A DNA stretch of 14,912 bases from Alphaproteobacteria bacterium UBA2964 (GCA_002348425.1 DEBE01000002.1:1-14912); one strand, 5' to 3'; shown: positions 1-9,060, counted from the first letter of the stretch. Notes: generated by a model from the sequence alone, not told the origin. Numbers and translations: made by a program.

Positions 1-81
1 TCTCGTTAACAAGTTTACCACTAGGGACGTCTCGCCATAACGACGTGCTGAGAGCACAAAACCTTCATCACTCCAATCCAT
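1..81 (-). CDS. recO: DNA repair protein RecO, N-terminal fragment cut by window edge
   Basis: RecO helps RecR load RecA onto SSB-coated single-stranded DNA in the RecF repair pathway. Reading the minus strand from the ATG at 81-79 gives 27 open codons to the window edge, starting MDWSDEGFVLSARR and continuing with YGETSLVVNLLTR. This matches the start of alphaproteobacterial RecO (a short M-x-W-x-D-E-G-x-V-L lead, then R-R-x-G-E-x-S, the first strands of the OB-fold). The identity also fits position, because recO normally follows era in lepB-rnc-era-recO clusters; here a phosphatase gene lies between them. Only a weak AAAAGA purine run precedes the ATG. The rest of the gene lies outside the window, so its integrity cannot be judged. 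The identification rests on a short segment plus gene order. Confidence 0.8.
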   Translation of the reverse strand, partial: MDWSDEGFVLSARRYGETSLVVNLLTR

Positions 82-185
82 AATTCTTTTATAATCGATT
101 GACTGGCCCCTAGTACACGTACAATTCTACTAAACGATTCTCAAATATTAAAAAAGTGCTAGATTCAAAACCAGATATATACAAA

Positions 186-1709
186 ATGCTCAGCCGTCGA
201 CATTTCATACAAAAAGCTTCCGGAACAATAGTTTTTCCTTCTGTAATCGCCCCCGCATATTCCAGGACTAAAATTATAGATGGTATCGCTTCTGGCGATG
301 TAACAACCAACAGTGCTGTTATTTGGGGTCGAACAAATCGCAATGCTCGTATGTTGGTGGAATGGGGAACTACCCCGAAATTCGATAATACTATTCGTGT
401 AGCCGGACCTGTCGTTACCTCACGGTCGGGATACACCGGGCAAGTTGTCATAAATCGACTACCACCGGGCCAAGAGATTTTCTATAAGGTCCAGTTTGGT
501 GAAGACCAAATTAACCAAAGTAGAGTAGGGCACCTTAGAACCACAGACCCAAGCCAAGATATCACTTTTGTTTTTGGGGGCGATCAATGCGGCGGCGGTT
601 GGGGAATAAACGCCACTTGGGGTGGTCTACGCCTTTTTAAGACTATGCGAGAAACCAATCCCAACTTTCTCATTCACCTTGGCGATCGCATCTACTCCGA
701 TCACCCAATTTTAGAGCGGGCTTCATTGCCTGACGGCGGGGTTTGGAACAACATTGTGACGCCTAAAAAATCATTTATCGCCGAAAGTATCGAGGATTAC
801 AGGGGTAATTACAGCTATAATTTTTTAGACTCTCATTATAGAAAATTTTGTGAAGATGTACCCACACTCTCTACTTGGGATGATCACGAAGTTACAAATA
901 ATTGGTGGCCCGGACGAGAATTATCGCGTCGGATAATGTTCAGAAAAGGTTATATTCAGAACGATGTTGATACCCTCGCAAACAATGGTCGAAAAGCTTT
1001 TTTTGATTTCACGCCGATGCAAAGGTTCCAGAGTGATCCAGAGCGCATTTTTAGAAAAATTTCATATGGAAAAAATTTAGATGTATTTCTTTTAGATCCT
1101 CGCAGTTACAGAAGCCCCAACAACAATAATCAGCAAGAAAGACCTAATGAAGAAACATCATTATTCGGAAAAAAACAAATTTATTGGTTGAAATCTTCTT
1201 TAGCTCAATCACGTTCCTTATGGAAGATAATTGCAAACCCTGTACCCATTGCCCATACAAGTAAATATCAAAGACCAAGATATGATAAGTTTTCGAATGG
1301 CAACGACGGACCGCCTTTAGGGCGGGAACACGAAATTGCTGATATTTTATCTCATATTAAAAAACACAAAATCCAAAATATTGTTTGGGTTTCTGCCGAT
1401 GTACATTATTCCGCAGCTCATCATTTTCATCCTGACCGAGCAAACTTTCGAGAATTCCTACCATTTTGGGAATTTATTTCTGGCCCGTTTCACACTAAGC
1501 CGGGACGCGGGACACACTACGACAAAACTTTTGGCGCTCAACGACACTTTAGAACACCCCGTCCGCCCAAAGGAAATTTTCCTCCAAGTGCCGGTTATAT
1601 TTATTTTGGACATGGAGAAATCAATGCAAAAACTGGTGCGTTAACCATTAGTATCAGGGGGCTAAAAGGGGAAAATCTTTATACGAAGACTATATCAGCC
1701 GCTCGCTAA
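186..1709 (+). CDS. PhoD-like alkaline phosphatase D family protein, Tat-exported
   Basis: This is a metallophosphoesterase of the PhoD type (PF09423), expected to hydrolyse phosphate mono- or diesters outside the cytoplasm and release phosphate. The 507-residue product starts with a twin-arginine signal (S3-R-R-H-F-I followed by a hydrophobic stretch), so Tat export is likely. An N-terminal beta-sandwich (about 33-120, I-A-S-G-D-V-T then A-V-I-W-G-R-T) precedes the catalytic domain. Metal-site motifs are G-G-D133-Q-C, H-L-G-D167-R-I-Y170, W-D-D-H-E (231-235), D-P-R-S-Y (304-308) and S-A-D405-V-H407-Y-S-A-A-H-H. I chose the ATG at 186 because it puts the Tat motif at the very N-terminus; a GTG at 156 in frame would add ten residues ahead of it. 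Upstream, TTGACT (99-104) and TACAAT (120-125) resemble promoter boxes but are only 15 nt apart. The gene is divergent from recO and ends 7 nt from era, which converges on it. Substrate is unknown. Confidence 0.88.
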   Translation: MLSRRHFIQKASGTIVFPSVIAPAYSRTKIIDGIASGDVTTNSAVIWGRTNRNARMLVEWGTTPKFDNTIRVAGPVVTSRSGYTGQVVINRLPPGQEIFYKVQFGEDQINQSRVGHLRTTDPSQDITFVFGGDQCGGGWGINATWGGLRLFKTMRETNPNFLIHLGDRIYSDHPILERASLPDGGVWNNIVTPKKSFIAESIEDYRGNYSYNFLDSHYRKFCEDVPTLSTWDDHEVTNNWWPGRELSRRIMFRKGYIQNDVDTLANNGRKAFFDFTPMQRFQSDPERIFRKISYGKNLDVFLLDPRSYRSPNNNNQQERPNEETSLFGKKQIYWLKSSLAQSRSLWKIIANPVPIAHTSKYQRPRYDKFSNGNDGPPLGREHEIADILSHIKKHKIQNIVWVSADVHYSAAHHFHPDRANFREFLPFWEFISGPFHTKPGRGTHYDKTFGAQRHFRTPRPPKGNFPPSAGYIYFGHGEINAKTGALTISIRGLKGENLYTKTISAAR

Positions 1710-1716
1710 AGATTTT

Positions 1717-2643
1717 TCAGTTCCCGAATTCCAAACCCATTTTTCTATAACGTTCTGGATCCTCTCTCCAATTCTCTCGAACTTTAACGAAAAGAAACAA
1801 ATGTATGCGCCGATCGAAGTGCTGTTCAAGATCCTTACGAGATTGGGCCCCCACACGTTTCACCTGCTGACCGCCTTTACCCAAAACAATTCCCTTATGC
1901 CCTTTCCTCTCCACAAAAATCACCTGATTAATTTTTATACTTCTATCTCGAAGTTCTTCCCAGGATTCTGTTTCAACCGTTAGGGAATAGGGTAATTCCT
2001 GATGAAGAGTTAAAAACAATTTTTCGCGGGTTATTTCGGCAGCAAAAAGACGATCGTTCATATCGCTAAGATGGTCTTCAGGATATAGCCAAGGCCCCTC
2101 TGGGAGGCATCCACCTAAAGTAAGCAGGAGAGCATTAACACCATCACCTTTAAGCGCGGAAATCATAAAAATATCTTCGAAACACTTTGACAAATTAAGA
2201 TTTGCTGCTAATTCCAAAAGTTGAGCTCGAGGTATTAGGTCGATTTTATTTAGGGCTGCATAAACTTTTTTCTTTGTGTCCTTTATGCCCTTAATAATCA
2301 GTTGAGTTTCTTCTCCTAATCCCCTTTCCGAATCAATTAGAAGAATGACTTGATCTGCATCCGCAGCTCCTACCCAAGCCGCTGAGACCATTGCCTTCTC
2401 CAACCGTCGATTTGGAGTAAAGATACCCGGTGTATCCACAAAAATTATTTGATTATTGTCCTTTGTTAACACACCAACAACTCGAGTGCGAGTTGTCTGA
2501 ACCTTGTGTGTCACAATTGACACCTTACTTCCCAAAACACGGTTAATAAGGGTTGATTTTCCAGAATTCGGAGCTCCAATAAGGGCCACTATTCCACAAC
2601 GAGTTGACTCACGTCTAATCATCACCATTTTCCGTGACATCAT
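1717..2643 (-). CDS. era: GTPase Era
   Basis: Era is an essential GTPase that binds the 3' end of 16S rRNA and assists 30S subunit assembly at the membrane. The 308-residue product has the whole set of motifs: G1 GAPNSGKS (23-30), G3 DTPG (70-73), G4 NKID (132-135), G5 SALKGDG (162-168), then the C-terminal KH RNA-binding domain with VLGKGG near 253-258. Length is normal. The start is uncertain: ATG at 2643 overlaps the end of rnc by 29 nt behind a weak GAAG, while in-frame ATGs at 2628 and 2622 would give a shorter overlap and an N-terminus (MIRRESTRCG) closer to other alphaproteobacterial Era proteins. Overlap with rnc implies translational coupling in a lepB-rnc-era unit. Confidence 0.96.
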   Translation of the reverse strand: MMSRKMVMIRRESTRCGIVALIGAPNSGKSTLINRVLGSKVSIVTHKVQTTRTRVVGVLTKDNNQIIFVDTPGIFTPNRRLEKAMVSAAWVGAADADQVILLIDSERGLGEETQLIIKGIKDTKKKVYAALNKIDLIPRAQLLELAANLNLSKCFEDIFMISALKGDGVNALLLTLGGCLPEGPWLYPEDHLSDMNDRLFAAEITREKLFLTLHQELPYSLTVETESWEELRDRSIKINQVIFVERKGHKGIVLGKGGQQVKRVGAQSRKDLEQHFDRRIHLFLFVKVRENWREDPERYRKMGLEFGN

Positions 2644-3298
2644 TTAACAACTTCAAAGCGGCAGCTTGTTCTGCAACCCTCTTTGAAGACCCCCGAGCTG
2701 TTTTAGGCTCGAAACCATCCAACACCACCTGTATTGAAAAAATAGGTTGATGGTCTGGACCCTCCTTTCCAATTTCCTTGTAAGAAGGCAGTCCTAATTT
2801 TTTCCCCTGTGCCCACTCCTGTAGGGAGGTTTTCGCATCTATTCTCGGTACTTGGGAGTTATCAGCTAGAGGACAGATGAATTTTTCTATTACTTTTCTT
2901 GCGGGCTCTAACCCACCATCACAATAAATTGCTCCAAAAACTGCCTCCACAACATCCGCCTGCATAGAATCATTCAATTTAGCACCACCACCGTAAATAA
3001 TATAGTTTTCCAATTTCATATCGGCGGCTACCGAGGTTAAATTCTCTCGATCAACAAGGGCGCTCAAACGGCGGGACAATTGGCCCTCATTTTCGTTTGG
3101 ATACCTATCCATTAAAAATTCACTTACTACTAAGCCCAGCACTCGATCGCCAAGGAATTCTAATCTTTCATATGTCTCTAATTTTGATGCATGAACGGAA
3201 CTCGCGTGCGTCAAGGCCTGCGTTAATAACGACTCATTTTCGAAGTGATGGCCTATATCACGACAAAAATTAACTAATGAGTAGCCAACGTTAACCAC
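2615..3298 (-). CDS. rnc: Ribonuclease III
   Basis: RNase III is a double-strand-specific endoribonuclease that matures rRNA precursors and cleaves structured mRNAs. The 227-residue protein carries the family signature ERLEFLGDRVL (44-54), the second catalytic segment ADVVEAVFGAIY with the Mg-binding D and E (114-125), and a double-stranded RNA-binding domain from about 155 to 220 (T-S-L-Q-E-W-A-Q then G-x-G-x-S-K-R-V-A-E-Q-A-A). Length is typical. The start is GTG at 3298-3296, sharing one base with the lepB stop codon (TAGTG), with AGGG upstream; this tight overlap supports coupled translation from lepB. Confidence 0.97.
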   Translation of the reverse strand: MVNVGYSLVNFCRDIGHHFENESLLTQALTHASSVHASKLETYERLEFLGDRVLGLVVSEFLMDRYPNENEGQLSRRLSALVDRENLTSVAADMKLENYIIYGGGAKLNDSMQADVVEAVFGAIYCDGGLEPARKVIEKFICPLADNSQVPRIDAKTSLQEWAQGKKLGLPSYKEIGKEGPDHQPIFSIQVVLDGFEPKTARGSSKRVAEQAAALKLLNDVTENGDD

Positions 3299-4044
3299 TA
3301 TTTAATACCCTGAAAAAACCTTTGGAATCTGGCCGCTTGGTACCAACCCCACGGCTCCAAAAGCGAAGCGGTCCCATCTGTCGAAAAGAATATTAGTTCC
3401 GCCCGCCCGACTAGGTTTTCGACAGGTATATATCCCACACCATTTATTCCATATCGGTTTGGAATTCTGCTATCCATAGAATTGTCACGATTATCGCCCA
3501 ACGCAAAATAATGACCTTGGGGCACCAAATATTCTGGTGTGTTGTCAAGTGGGCCGATGTTTCCACTTTTTTCAATAATTTCGTAGCTTTTGCCATTTGG
3601 CAAGGTTTCGACATAACGTTTAGCGGCAATAAAATTACCATTTTCATTCCGCATTGGAAAAGGCTCTAATTCCTTCCGCTTAACTCTCTTATCATTGAGG
3701 TATAAGAAACCAGACTTTAGCTGAATTCTATCTCCCGGAAGTCCTATAATTCTTTTTATATAATCGGTCTTATTATCACTCGGCAATTTGAAAACAGCGA
3801 CATCTCCCCGTTGAGGGGAAGCAGAGAATACCCGACCTTTAAATGGTCCTGCACTTAGAGGGAATGAGTGGCGGCTATAGCCATAAGAATATTTTGATAC
3901 AAATAAATAATCGCCAATTAACAAGGTAGGTATCATCGAGCCTGACGGTATATTAAAAGGCTCATAAGCTGCAGTGCGAATGATCAAAGCTATTAAAACC
4001 GCGTAAATAATGGTCTTGGTGGTCTCCCAAATTGAATTTTTCAT
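3298..4044 (-). CDS. lepB: Signal peptidase I
   Basis: LepB is the membrane-bound serine/lysine protease that removes signal peptides from Sec- and Tat-exported proteins. The 248-residue protein has a single N-terminal membrane segment (about 9-25), then the nucleophile box N-I-P-S-G-S36-M-I-P-T, the general-base Lys97 in DYIKRIIGLPGDR, and box E GDNRDNSMDSR (183-193). These residues place the active site on the periplasmic side of the membrane. There is one membrane span rather than the two of the E. coli enzyme, which is usual for alphaproteobacteria. It heads the lepB-rnc-era cluster, and the 104 bp before it may carry a promoter. The exported PhoD-like protein next door is probably cleaved after Tat export, but nothing here ties the two together. 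Confidence 0.97.
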   Translation of the reverse strand: MKNSIWETTKTIIYAVLIALIIRTAAYEPFNIPSGSMIPTLLIGDYLFVSKYSYGYSRHSFPLSAGPFKGRVFSASPQRGDVAVFKLPSDNKTDYIKRIIGLPGDRIQLKSGFLYLNDKRVKRKELEPFPMRNENGNFIAAKRYVETLPNGKSYEIIEKSGNIGPLDNTPEYLVPQGHYFALGDNRDNSMDSRIPNRYGINGVGYIPVENLVGRAELIFFSTDGTASLLEPWGWYQAARFQRFFQGIK

Positions 4045-4108
4045 GTGATGTTTTTTCCAAAGTCAAACATTGGGATCAGGAGCAAAGGTTTTAGATCGAC
4101 TGGTATTG

Positions 4109-4137
4109 ATAAAGACATTTAGAAACGATGCTGTCAA
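4109..4137 (-). promoter_or_regulatory. Possible sigma-70-type promoter for lepB-rnc-era
   Basis: On the minus strand a perfect TTGACA (4137-4132) is followed after 17 nt by CTTTAT (4114-4109), which matches only three of six positions of a -10 box. It lies in the only sizeable gap (104 bp) between acpS and lepB, where a promoter for the downstream cluster would be expected. The -35 match and spacing are good, the -10 is poor, so this is a tentative call. Confidence 0.3.
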
Positions 4138-4148
4138 TCAATGTTGTA

Positions 4149-4559
4149 TTATTTAACCAGTTGATCGTTTTGAGCAGAAATTATGACAAAGGCCTCTGCA
4201 ATCGGAGGTTCATCAGTCATACTGATATCAATTTTTGAAGTCATACCAGCAGGTGTTATATCAGCTAATCTTTGTGCTGCCCCACCCGTCAATACTATAT
4301 TAGGCTTTCCGCCTTTAAGATTCATTACACCCATATCCCTCCAGAAGACCCCTTGTCTGAAACCTGTTCCCAAGGCCTTGGAACATGCTTCTTTAGCAGC
4401 AAACCTTTTCGCATAACTAGCCACTCTATTCTCTCTATTTTCAGATCTTTGTCGTTCGAGATCGGTATAGATACGGTTTAAAAACCTCCCTTCAAAACGC
4501 TCTAAAACTCTTTCCAGTCGCCGAATATCAATTATATCAGTTCCGATACCCAGGATCAT
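4149..4559 (-). CDS. acpS: Holo-[acyl-carrier-protein] synthase
   Basis: AcpS transfers the 4'-phosphopantetheine arm of coenzyme A to a serine of apo-ACP, activating it for fatty acid synthesis. The 136-residue product shows the family N-terminus [13 protein letters not shown] with metal-binding Asp8, and the second signature [13 protein letters not shown] with Lys56 and Glu57 (52-64). Length is typical. The ATG at 4559 overlaps the pdxJ stop in an ATGA arrangement, so the pair is very probably translated together; pdxJ-acpS adjacency is widespread in proteobacteria. Confidence 0.97.
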   Translation of the reverse strand: MILGIGTDIIDIRRLERVLERFEGRFLNRIYTDLERQRSENRENRVASYAKRFAAKEACSKALGTGFRQGVFWRDMGVMNLKGGKPNIVLTGGAAQRLADITPAGMTSKIDISMTDEPPIAEAFVIISAQNDQLVK

Positions 4560-5323
4560 TTAAAGGACTCATTATCACACATTTGTAATCGAGCTTTGTT
4601 CATCAAATTACGCATTCTAATAATAGATTTCTCCAATCCCTCAAAGATAGCCTCTCCAATCAAAAAATGCCCGATATTAAGTTCCTTGATCGAAGGAATA
4701 GAAGCGACCATTTCTACCGACGAGAAATCAATTCCATGCCCCGCATGGCATTCTAACCCTAATTGTTTTGCGTGCGAGGCCGCTGCAATAATTCGTCCAA
4801 AAGTCTGGCCATATTCAATTGAACCAGGCTTCGTGAGACAGAACGACCCAGTATGAAGCTCCACTACCGGAACTCCCAATTTTTTTGATGAATCTAGCTG
4901 TTCCAAGTCTGGTTCAATAAATAATGATAATTTAATACCAGCGTCACCGAGTTGTTTAACGAAAGGTTCCAATTTAGCAATATTATTTTTAATCTCCAGT
5001 CCGCCTTCCGTAGTTCTTTCCTCTCTTTTCTCTGGGACTAGACATACAGCATGCGGCAAAACTTCTAGGGCGATTTCCAACATTTCTTCGGTTGGTGCCA
5101 TTTCTAGATTCAACGGAAGTTCGATCTCATTTCGTAACATCTCAATATCACGGTCATTTATATGACGTCGGTCCTCCCTCAAATGTGCAGTAATGCCATC
5201 TGCTCCCGCTCTATGAGCTATTTCCGCCGCCCTTATAGGGTCAGGGTGCCGTCCTCCCCTTGCATTACGTAGGGTAGCAACGTGATCAATATTAACCCCT
5301 AAACGTAAATAATTACTGTCCAT
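4556..5323 (-). CDS. pdxJ: Pyridoxine 5'-phosphate synthase
   Basis: PdxJ condenses 1-deoxy-D-xylulose 5-phosphate with 3-amino-2-oxopropyl phosphate in the last ring-closing step of de novo vitamin B6 synthesis. The 255-residue protein has the canonical N-terminus [17 protein letters not shown] (8-24), the catalytic His47 in [12 protein letters not shown], Glu74 in N-L-E-M-A, His193 in ECHAGHGID, and the phosphate-binding end [10 protein letters not shown]. Length matches the family. It starts 8 nt after the amidohydrolase stop, without a strong ribosome binding site, and runs into acpS through ATGA. Its own stop is TGA, which shows that TGA is used for termination in this genome. Confidence 0.97.
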   Translation of the reverse strand: MDSNYLRLGVNIDHVATLRNARGGRHPDPIRAAEIAHRAGADGITAHLREDRRHINDRDIEMLRNEIELPLNLEMAPTEEMLEIALEVLPHAVCLVPEKREERTTEGGLEIKNNIAKLEPFVKQLGDAGIKLSLFIEPDLEQLDSSKKLGVPVVELHTGSFCLTKPGSIEYGQTFGRIIAAASHAKQLGLECHAGHGIDFSSVEMVASIPSIKELNIGHFLIGEAIFEGLEKSIIRMRNLMNKARLQMCDNESFK

Positions 5324-5331
5324 TTTTACGG

Positions 5332-6384
5332 CTAATCTATCCCATATAGAGCACGGGGATTTTGTTCGAGAATTTTGTCAGCGACACCCTTTCCTAAGCG
5401 ACTATCTTCTCTGAGCAATTTAACCGCCAAAACTTCACTGGACGGATCATGATGCCCATAGTCAGTACCAATAACTAAATTATCCTCCCCAGCGTATTTG
5501 ATGACATAATCCAAGTGATCTGTATTCTCACAGGCGACATACATATTATTTTCTTTTAACGGATTTTCATACCAGTCCCAGCCGTTACGCCGGAAACGAT
5601 CTTCTAAATCACACAAAACGTACGGCACCCATTGTGAGCTAACCTCTATAAAACCCCACCTTACAGCAGGAAATTTTTTAGGAATTTTTTTCTCTAATAG
5701 CGTGTGGAATGCTCCGATAACTGCAAGTTTAAATTTTGTAAAGGAAGTATCTGTTTCGAAAAAATCATGATGGAAAACACTACCATTACCAGAATGCATA
5801 CAAATTGGTAAATCAAGCTCCGATGCCACTTCCCACAAAGGATAAAATACCGGATCACCTATCGCTCTGTCACATTCTAAACCTCGCAAAAAAATGCCAC
5901 AGGCATTATTTTCTTTTGCAAATAGTAATTCTTCCCTGATTAAATTTGGCGACCGCATTGGGGGAAGAGCAACCCACCGCATCCTACCATTAGACTGGTG
6001 GCTTATATCAGCAACCCATCTATTGTAAGCCCTAGTTAACGCTAAGTCGGCGTTAATATCGTCAGTTACTGGACGCAGATACAGGGTCGGATAAAGAACC
6101 TGAATGTCAATCTCGAGTTCATCCATATGAGCTAGTCGACCAGGAATATCCTCCATTTCGGCAATCGCTCTAGACATCTCAGTGCCTACATTACGATCTT
6201 TGCCCATGGGACGATTGCCTATCAACCAATAATTATGCTGAGTACTTTGACCATCATTGGCCTTCAACTCGGGCCCGAAAGTTTGAGTGACAATAAAGGG
6301 AGTAAAACGTTTATCTTCTCCTTCAAGGTAATCCCATGTTTTAGATGTTTCCAAAACATGTGCATCTGAATCAATTGCGCCCAT
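5332..6384 (-). CDS. Amidohydrolase 2 (PF04909) family metal-dependent hydrolase or decarboxylase
   Basis: This 350-residue protein belongs to the amidohydrolase 2 / ACMSD-like group of TIM-barrel metalloenzymes, whose members hydrolyse or decarboxylate a wide range of compounds; the substrate cannot be read from the sequence. Visible candidates for the metal site are D-S-D-A-H9 near the start, His197 in CMHSGNGS, His227 in G-A-F-H-T, and Asp308 in VIGTDYGHHDPSS. Another family hallmark is R-W-G-F-I-E (242-247). I start it at ATG 6384 because GGAG lies 9 nt upstream; a TTG at 6399 would add five residues but would use that same GGAG region as coding. It sits 25 nt after spoT and 8 nt before pdxJ, in the position where many alphaproteobacteria carry other genes such as pyrE, so it looks like an insertion that is co-transcribed with the block. 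Confidence 0.85.
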   Translation of the reverse strand: MGAIDSDAHVLETSKTWDYLEGEDKRFTPFIVTQTFGPELKANDGQSTQHNYWLIGNRPMGKDRNVGTEMSRAIAEMEDIPGRLAHMDELEIDIQVLYPTLYLRPVTDDINADLALTRAYNRWVADISHQSNGRMRWVALPPMRSPNLIREELLFAKENNACGIFLRGLECDRAIGDPVFYPLWEVASELDLPICMHSGNGSVFHHDFFETDTSFTKFKLAVIGAFHTLLEKKIPKKFPAVRWGFIEVSSQWVPYVLCDLEDRFRRNGWDWYENPLKENNMYVACENTDHLDYVIKYAGEDNLVIGTDYGHHDPSSEVLAVKLLREDSRLGKGVADKILEQNPRALYGID

Positions 6385-6409
6385 TTTACAATACTCCAAT
6401 GATCTTGTT

Positions 6410-8572
6410 CTATTGAATAACTCTCGATACCTTACTTACAGCCGCAATCCCCCTAAGGGACGCCATAATATCATTCAAATGTTTGCTGTCACTAACCTCA
6501 ATATCAAGTAACATTTCCATTAAAGTAGCTGTGCGCCCTGTAATTCTCAAATTTGTAATGTTACCCAGACCATTCGCTACAACAGTAGCAACACTTGCTA
6601 GCCCTCCTCTCTGATTAGCAACAACAAGATTCAGACGTCCGGTATGAGTCATCTCTGCTGTTGACTCTAGATCCCAACTAATATCTACCCAACGCTCCGG
6701 CATTTCGTGAAAACTCTCAAGACTAGCGCAATCTATAGTGTGTACAGCCACGCCCTTTCCTGGCGTCTGGATCCCCACTATTCTATCACCCGGTAGCGGA
6801 TGACAACAATTCGAGTAATGAACCGCAACCCCGGGAATAAGGCCACGGATTGGTATGGCATCAACCATACTATTTGTTCCATTAAGGGTACTAGAAACTC
6901 TATTGCTACTAGTCACCTTATTAATATTTTCGTCAAATTCTCCATTTAAAACAAATTCCACAATACTATTCGCGGTATAATTTCCACGCCCGACCGAAAT
7001 ATATAGTTCATTCAAATTTTGCATTTTAAGCTTCGCAACAATAATTTCTAAAGCGTTTTCGCTAAATTTAAATCCAAATTTAGAGAAAGACTTTTCAATC
7101 ATCGCTTTGCCAAGCCGCTGGTATTCCTTTTGTTCCTTATTTTTTATAAACCTTCGGATTCTTGAGCGCGCCTTAGCAGTGACAACAAATTTCTCCCAGT
7201 CGGGAGAGGGGATACCTGGCTTGGAAGTAATAATTTCCACCTGGTCACCATTACCCAATTTCGTATGTAACTGCACTAACCGGCCATTTATTTTAGCACC
7301 TACACAGCAATCCCCAACCTCTGAATGAACAGCGTAACCAAAGTCGACGGGCGTAGAGCCACGAGGTAAAGCTATTAACTCACCTTTCGGTGTAAAACAA
7401 AAAACCTGCTCTTGAAATAAATCAAGTTTGGTATGTTCAAGAAATTCATCAGGGTCGTTGGCATGCTCAAGAATATCTAAGAGCTCTCTTACCCAACGAT
7501 ACTCAAAAATTTCTTTTTCAGTCGCTGACGCTTTATGCTTATATTGCCAATGCGCTGCCACGCCTAACTCAGCGGCTTCATCCATTTCTTTGGTACGAAT
7601 CTGCACCTCTATGCGGCGTTTATGGGGTCCAATTATTACTGTATGAATAGACTGATAACCATTACGCTTTGGTGTCGATATATAATCTTTAAAACGGCCA
7701 GGGACACAGGAATAATTGCCGTGAATAGTTCCTAACGCTTGGTAGCATTGGTTGATATCTTTCAATACGATTCGGAAGGCCATAATATCCGACAATTGAG
7801 CAAATTCGACGTTTTGTCGCTGCATTTTTTGCCAAATTGAATAAGGTTTTTTTTCTCGACCCGAAATTTCCGCCACTAATCCTGAGTTTTTCAAAGCGTT
7901 AATTAATTCAACCGATATTTCCGCTTTGACCTCAGTTTCTATTGATTCTGTTCTCAAAAATTCCAATCTTTTACATATAGTGTTCCGCGCATCAGGGTAT
8001 AGCTCTGCAAAAGCTAAATCTTCTAGTTCATTTTTTATAGCGTGTATACCAATCCTCTCCGCCAGAGGAACGTAAATATCCATAGTTTCTCGGGCAATAC
8101 GTTCCCTCTTTTTTGAGTCAACAATAAATTCCAATGTACGCATATTATGAAGCCGGTCAGCCAACTTGACCAACAACACACGAATATCTCGTGATGTGGC
8201 CATTAATAATTTACGAAAATTTTCTACTTGGCGCTTGTCAGCTGACTGCAACTCAAATTTAGAAAGTTTTGTTACACCATCTACCAAACGAGCTACAGAT
8301 TCTCCAAATTGGACCTGAATTTCATCAATTGTCGCGACAGTATCCTCAACAGTATCATGGAGCAAACCTGTTATGATGGTATCAGAATCTAACCGCAGGT
8401 CTGTGAGGATACCAGCAACCTCTAATGGGTGAGAAAAATATGGATCACCTGACGCTCGTTTTTGCGAACCGTGCGCGACCATCGAAAACACGTACGCGCG
8501 ATTAAGCGCATCTTCCTTTATCGCATTATCATAGGACTTAACGCGGTCGACTAGTTCATATTGACGGATCAT
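6410..8572 (-). CDS. spoT: Bifunctional (p)ppGpp synthetase/hydrolase, RelA/SpoT family
   Basis: This enzyme makes and degrades the alarmone (p)ppGpp and controls the stringent response. The 720-residue protein has the complete long-RSH layout: an HD hydrolase domain (HGSQKRASG at 34-42, LLHDTVEDT 70-78, LADRLHNMRT 137-146); a synthetase domain with FRIVLKD (266-272), GRFKDYISTPKRNGYQSIH (292-310) and IEVQIRT (321-327, catalytic Glu); a TGS domain (VFCFTPKGEL onward, about 390-450); a Cys-rich zinc-finger region S-N-C-C-H-P-L-P-G-D; and a C-terminal ACT domain. Both hydrolase and synthetase motifs look intact, so it should be bifunctional, as in most alphaproteobacteria that carry a single RSH. 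GGAGG lies 5 nt before the ATG. It follows rpoZ by 95 nt, the usual neighbour. Confidence 0.97.
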   Translation of the reverse strand: MIRQYELVDRVKSYDNAIKEDALNRAYVFSMVAHGSQKRASGDPYFSHPLEVAGILTDLRLDSDTIITGLLHDTVEDTVATIDEIQVQFGESVARLVDGVTKLSKFELQSADKRQVENFRKLLMATSRDIRVLLVKLADRLHNMRTLEFIVDSKKRERIARETMDIYVPLAERIGIHAIKNELEDLAFAELYPDARNTICKRLEFLRTESIETEVKAEISVELINALKNSGLVAEISGREKKPYSIWQKMQRQNVEFAQLSDIMAFRIVLKDINQCYQALGTIHGNYSCVPGRFKDYISTPKRNGYQSIHTVIIGPHKRRIEVQIRTKEMDEAAELGVAAHWQYKHKASATEKEIFEYRWVRELLDILEHANDPDEFLEHTKLDLFQEQVFCFTPKGELIALPRGSTPVDFGYAVHSEVGDCCVGAKINGRLVQLHTKLGNGDQVEIITSKPGIPSPDWEKFVVTAKARSRIRRFIKNKEQKEYQRLGKAMIEKSFSKFGFKFSENALEIIVAKLKMQNLNELYISVGRGNYTANSIVEFVLNGEFDENINKVTSSNRVSSTLNGTNSMVDAIPIRGLIPGVAVHYSNCCHPLPGDRIVGIQTPGKGVAVHTIDCASLESFHEMPERWVDISWDLESTAEMTHTGRLNLVVANQRGGLASVATVVANGLGNITNLRITGRTATLMEMLLDIEVSDSKHLNDIMASLRGIAAVSKVSRVIQ

Positions 8573-8667
8573 ATTGACCTCCGCCAGTCTTTAAAATTTA
8601 GAAACGCAAATTCTATCGTCCATTTCAAAAGAAAAACATGTGTCCATTACTATATTGTAGCAAGAGC

Positions 8668-9060
8668 CTAGTCTCCCTTAAGCTCTTTCTCCGGAACATC
8701 TTCAAACATCACTTCAGCCTGGGTCTTTGCATCAGCTTCCTCTGCTAAAGCCGATAACTCTTCATCTACCGATGCGGTTATTGCCTCTTCTATAGCAAGA
8801 AGTTCTTCAGCCTCTTCCTCAGGATCATCAGTGTCTCCATGATGTTGAAGACCTAAAATTAGCTCTTCCTCCAGTTCCGACGTTTCAATGGTTTCGTCTG
8901 CAATTTCACGTAACGCTACCACCGGATTTTTATCATTATCGCGGTCAACTGTAAGTTCGCTACCCACTGATAGTTCACGAGACCTCTGAGCTGCCATTAT
9001 AACGAGTTCAAAGCGATTGGGAATTCTTTCTACACAATCCTCTACTGTGACCCGCGCCAT
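8668..9060 (-). CDS. rpoZ: DNA-directed RNA polymerase omega subunit
   Basis: Omega is the small RNA polymerase subunit that helps assemble beta-prime and forms part of a ppGpp site in proteobacteria. The 130-residue protein begins [20 protein letters not shown], continues with A-A-Q-R-S-R-E-L and [10 protein letters not shown], all hallmark omega sequence. The remaining half (about 60-130) is a long, strongly acidic tail rich in Glu, Asp and Ala, likely helical and partly disordered, as in many alphaproteobacterial omegas. An AAGGAG sits 8 nt before the ATG. It lies upstream of spoT in a classic pairing, and a plausible promoter is found at 9114-9143. Confidence 0.96.
   Translation of the reverse strand: MARVTVEDCVERIPNRFELVIMAAQRSRELSVGSELTVDRDNDKNPVVALREIADETIETSELEEELILGLQHHGDTDDPEEEAEELLAIEEAITASVDEELSALAEEADAKTQAEVMFEDVPEKELKGD

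Noticed and set aside
156..185. GTG at 156 as the PhoD start
   Set aside because: It would put ten residues before the twin-arginine motif and has no ribosome binding site; ATG 186 gives a normal Tat signal.
110..451. A 113-codon minus-strand open frame over the PhoD start
   Set aside because: It is antisense to the Tat signal and N-terminal domain of a well-supported gene and resembles nothing known to me.
4183..4481. Plus-strand open frames opposite acpS
   Set aside because: They are shadows of acpS, whose motifs and ATGA coupling to pdxJ are clear.
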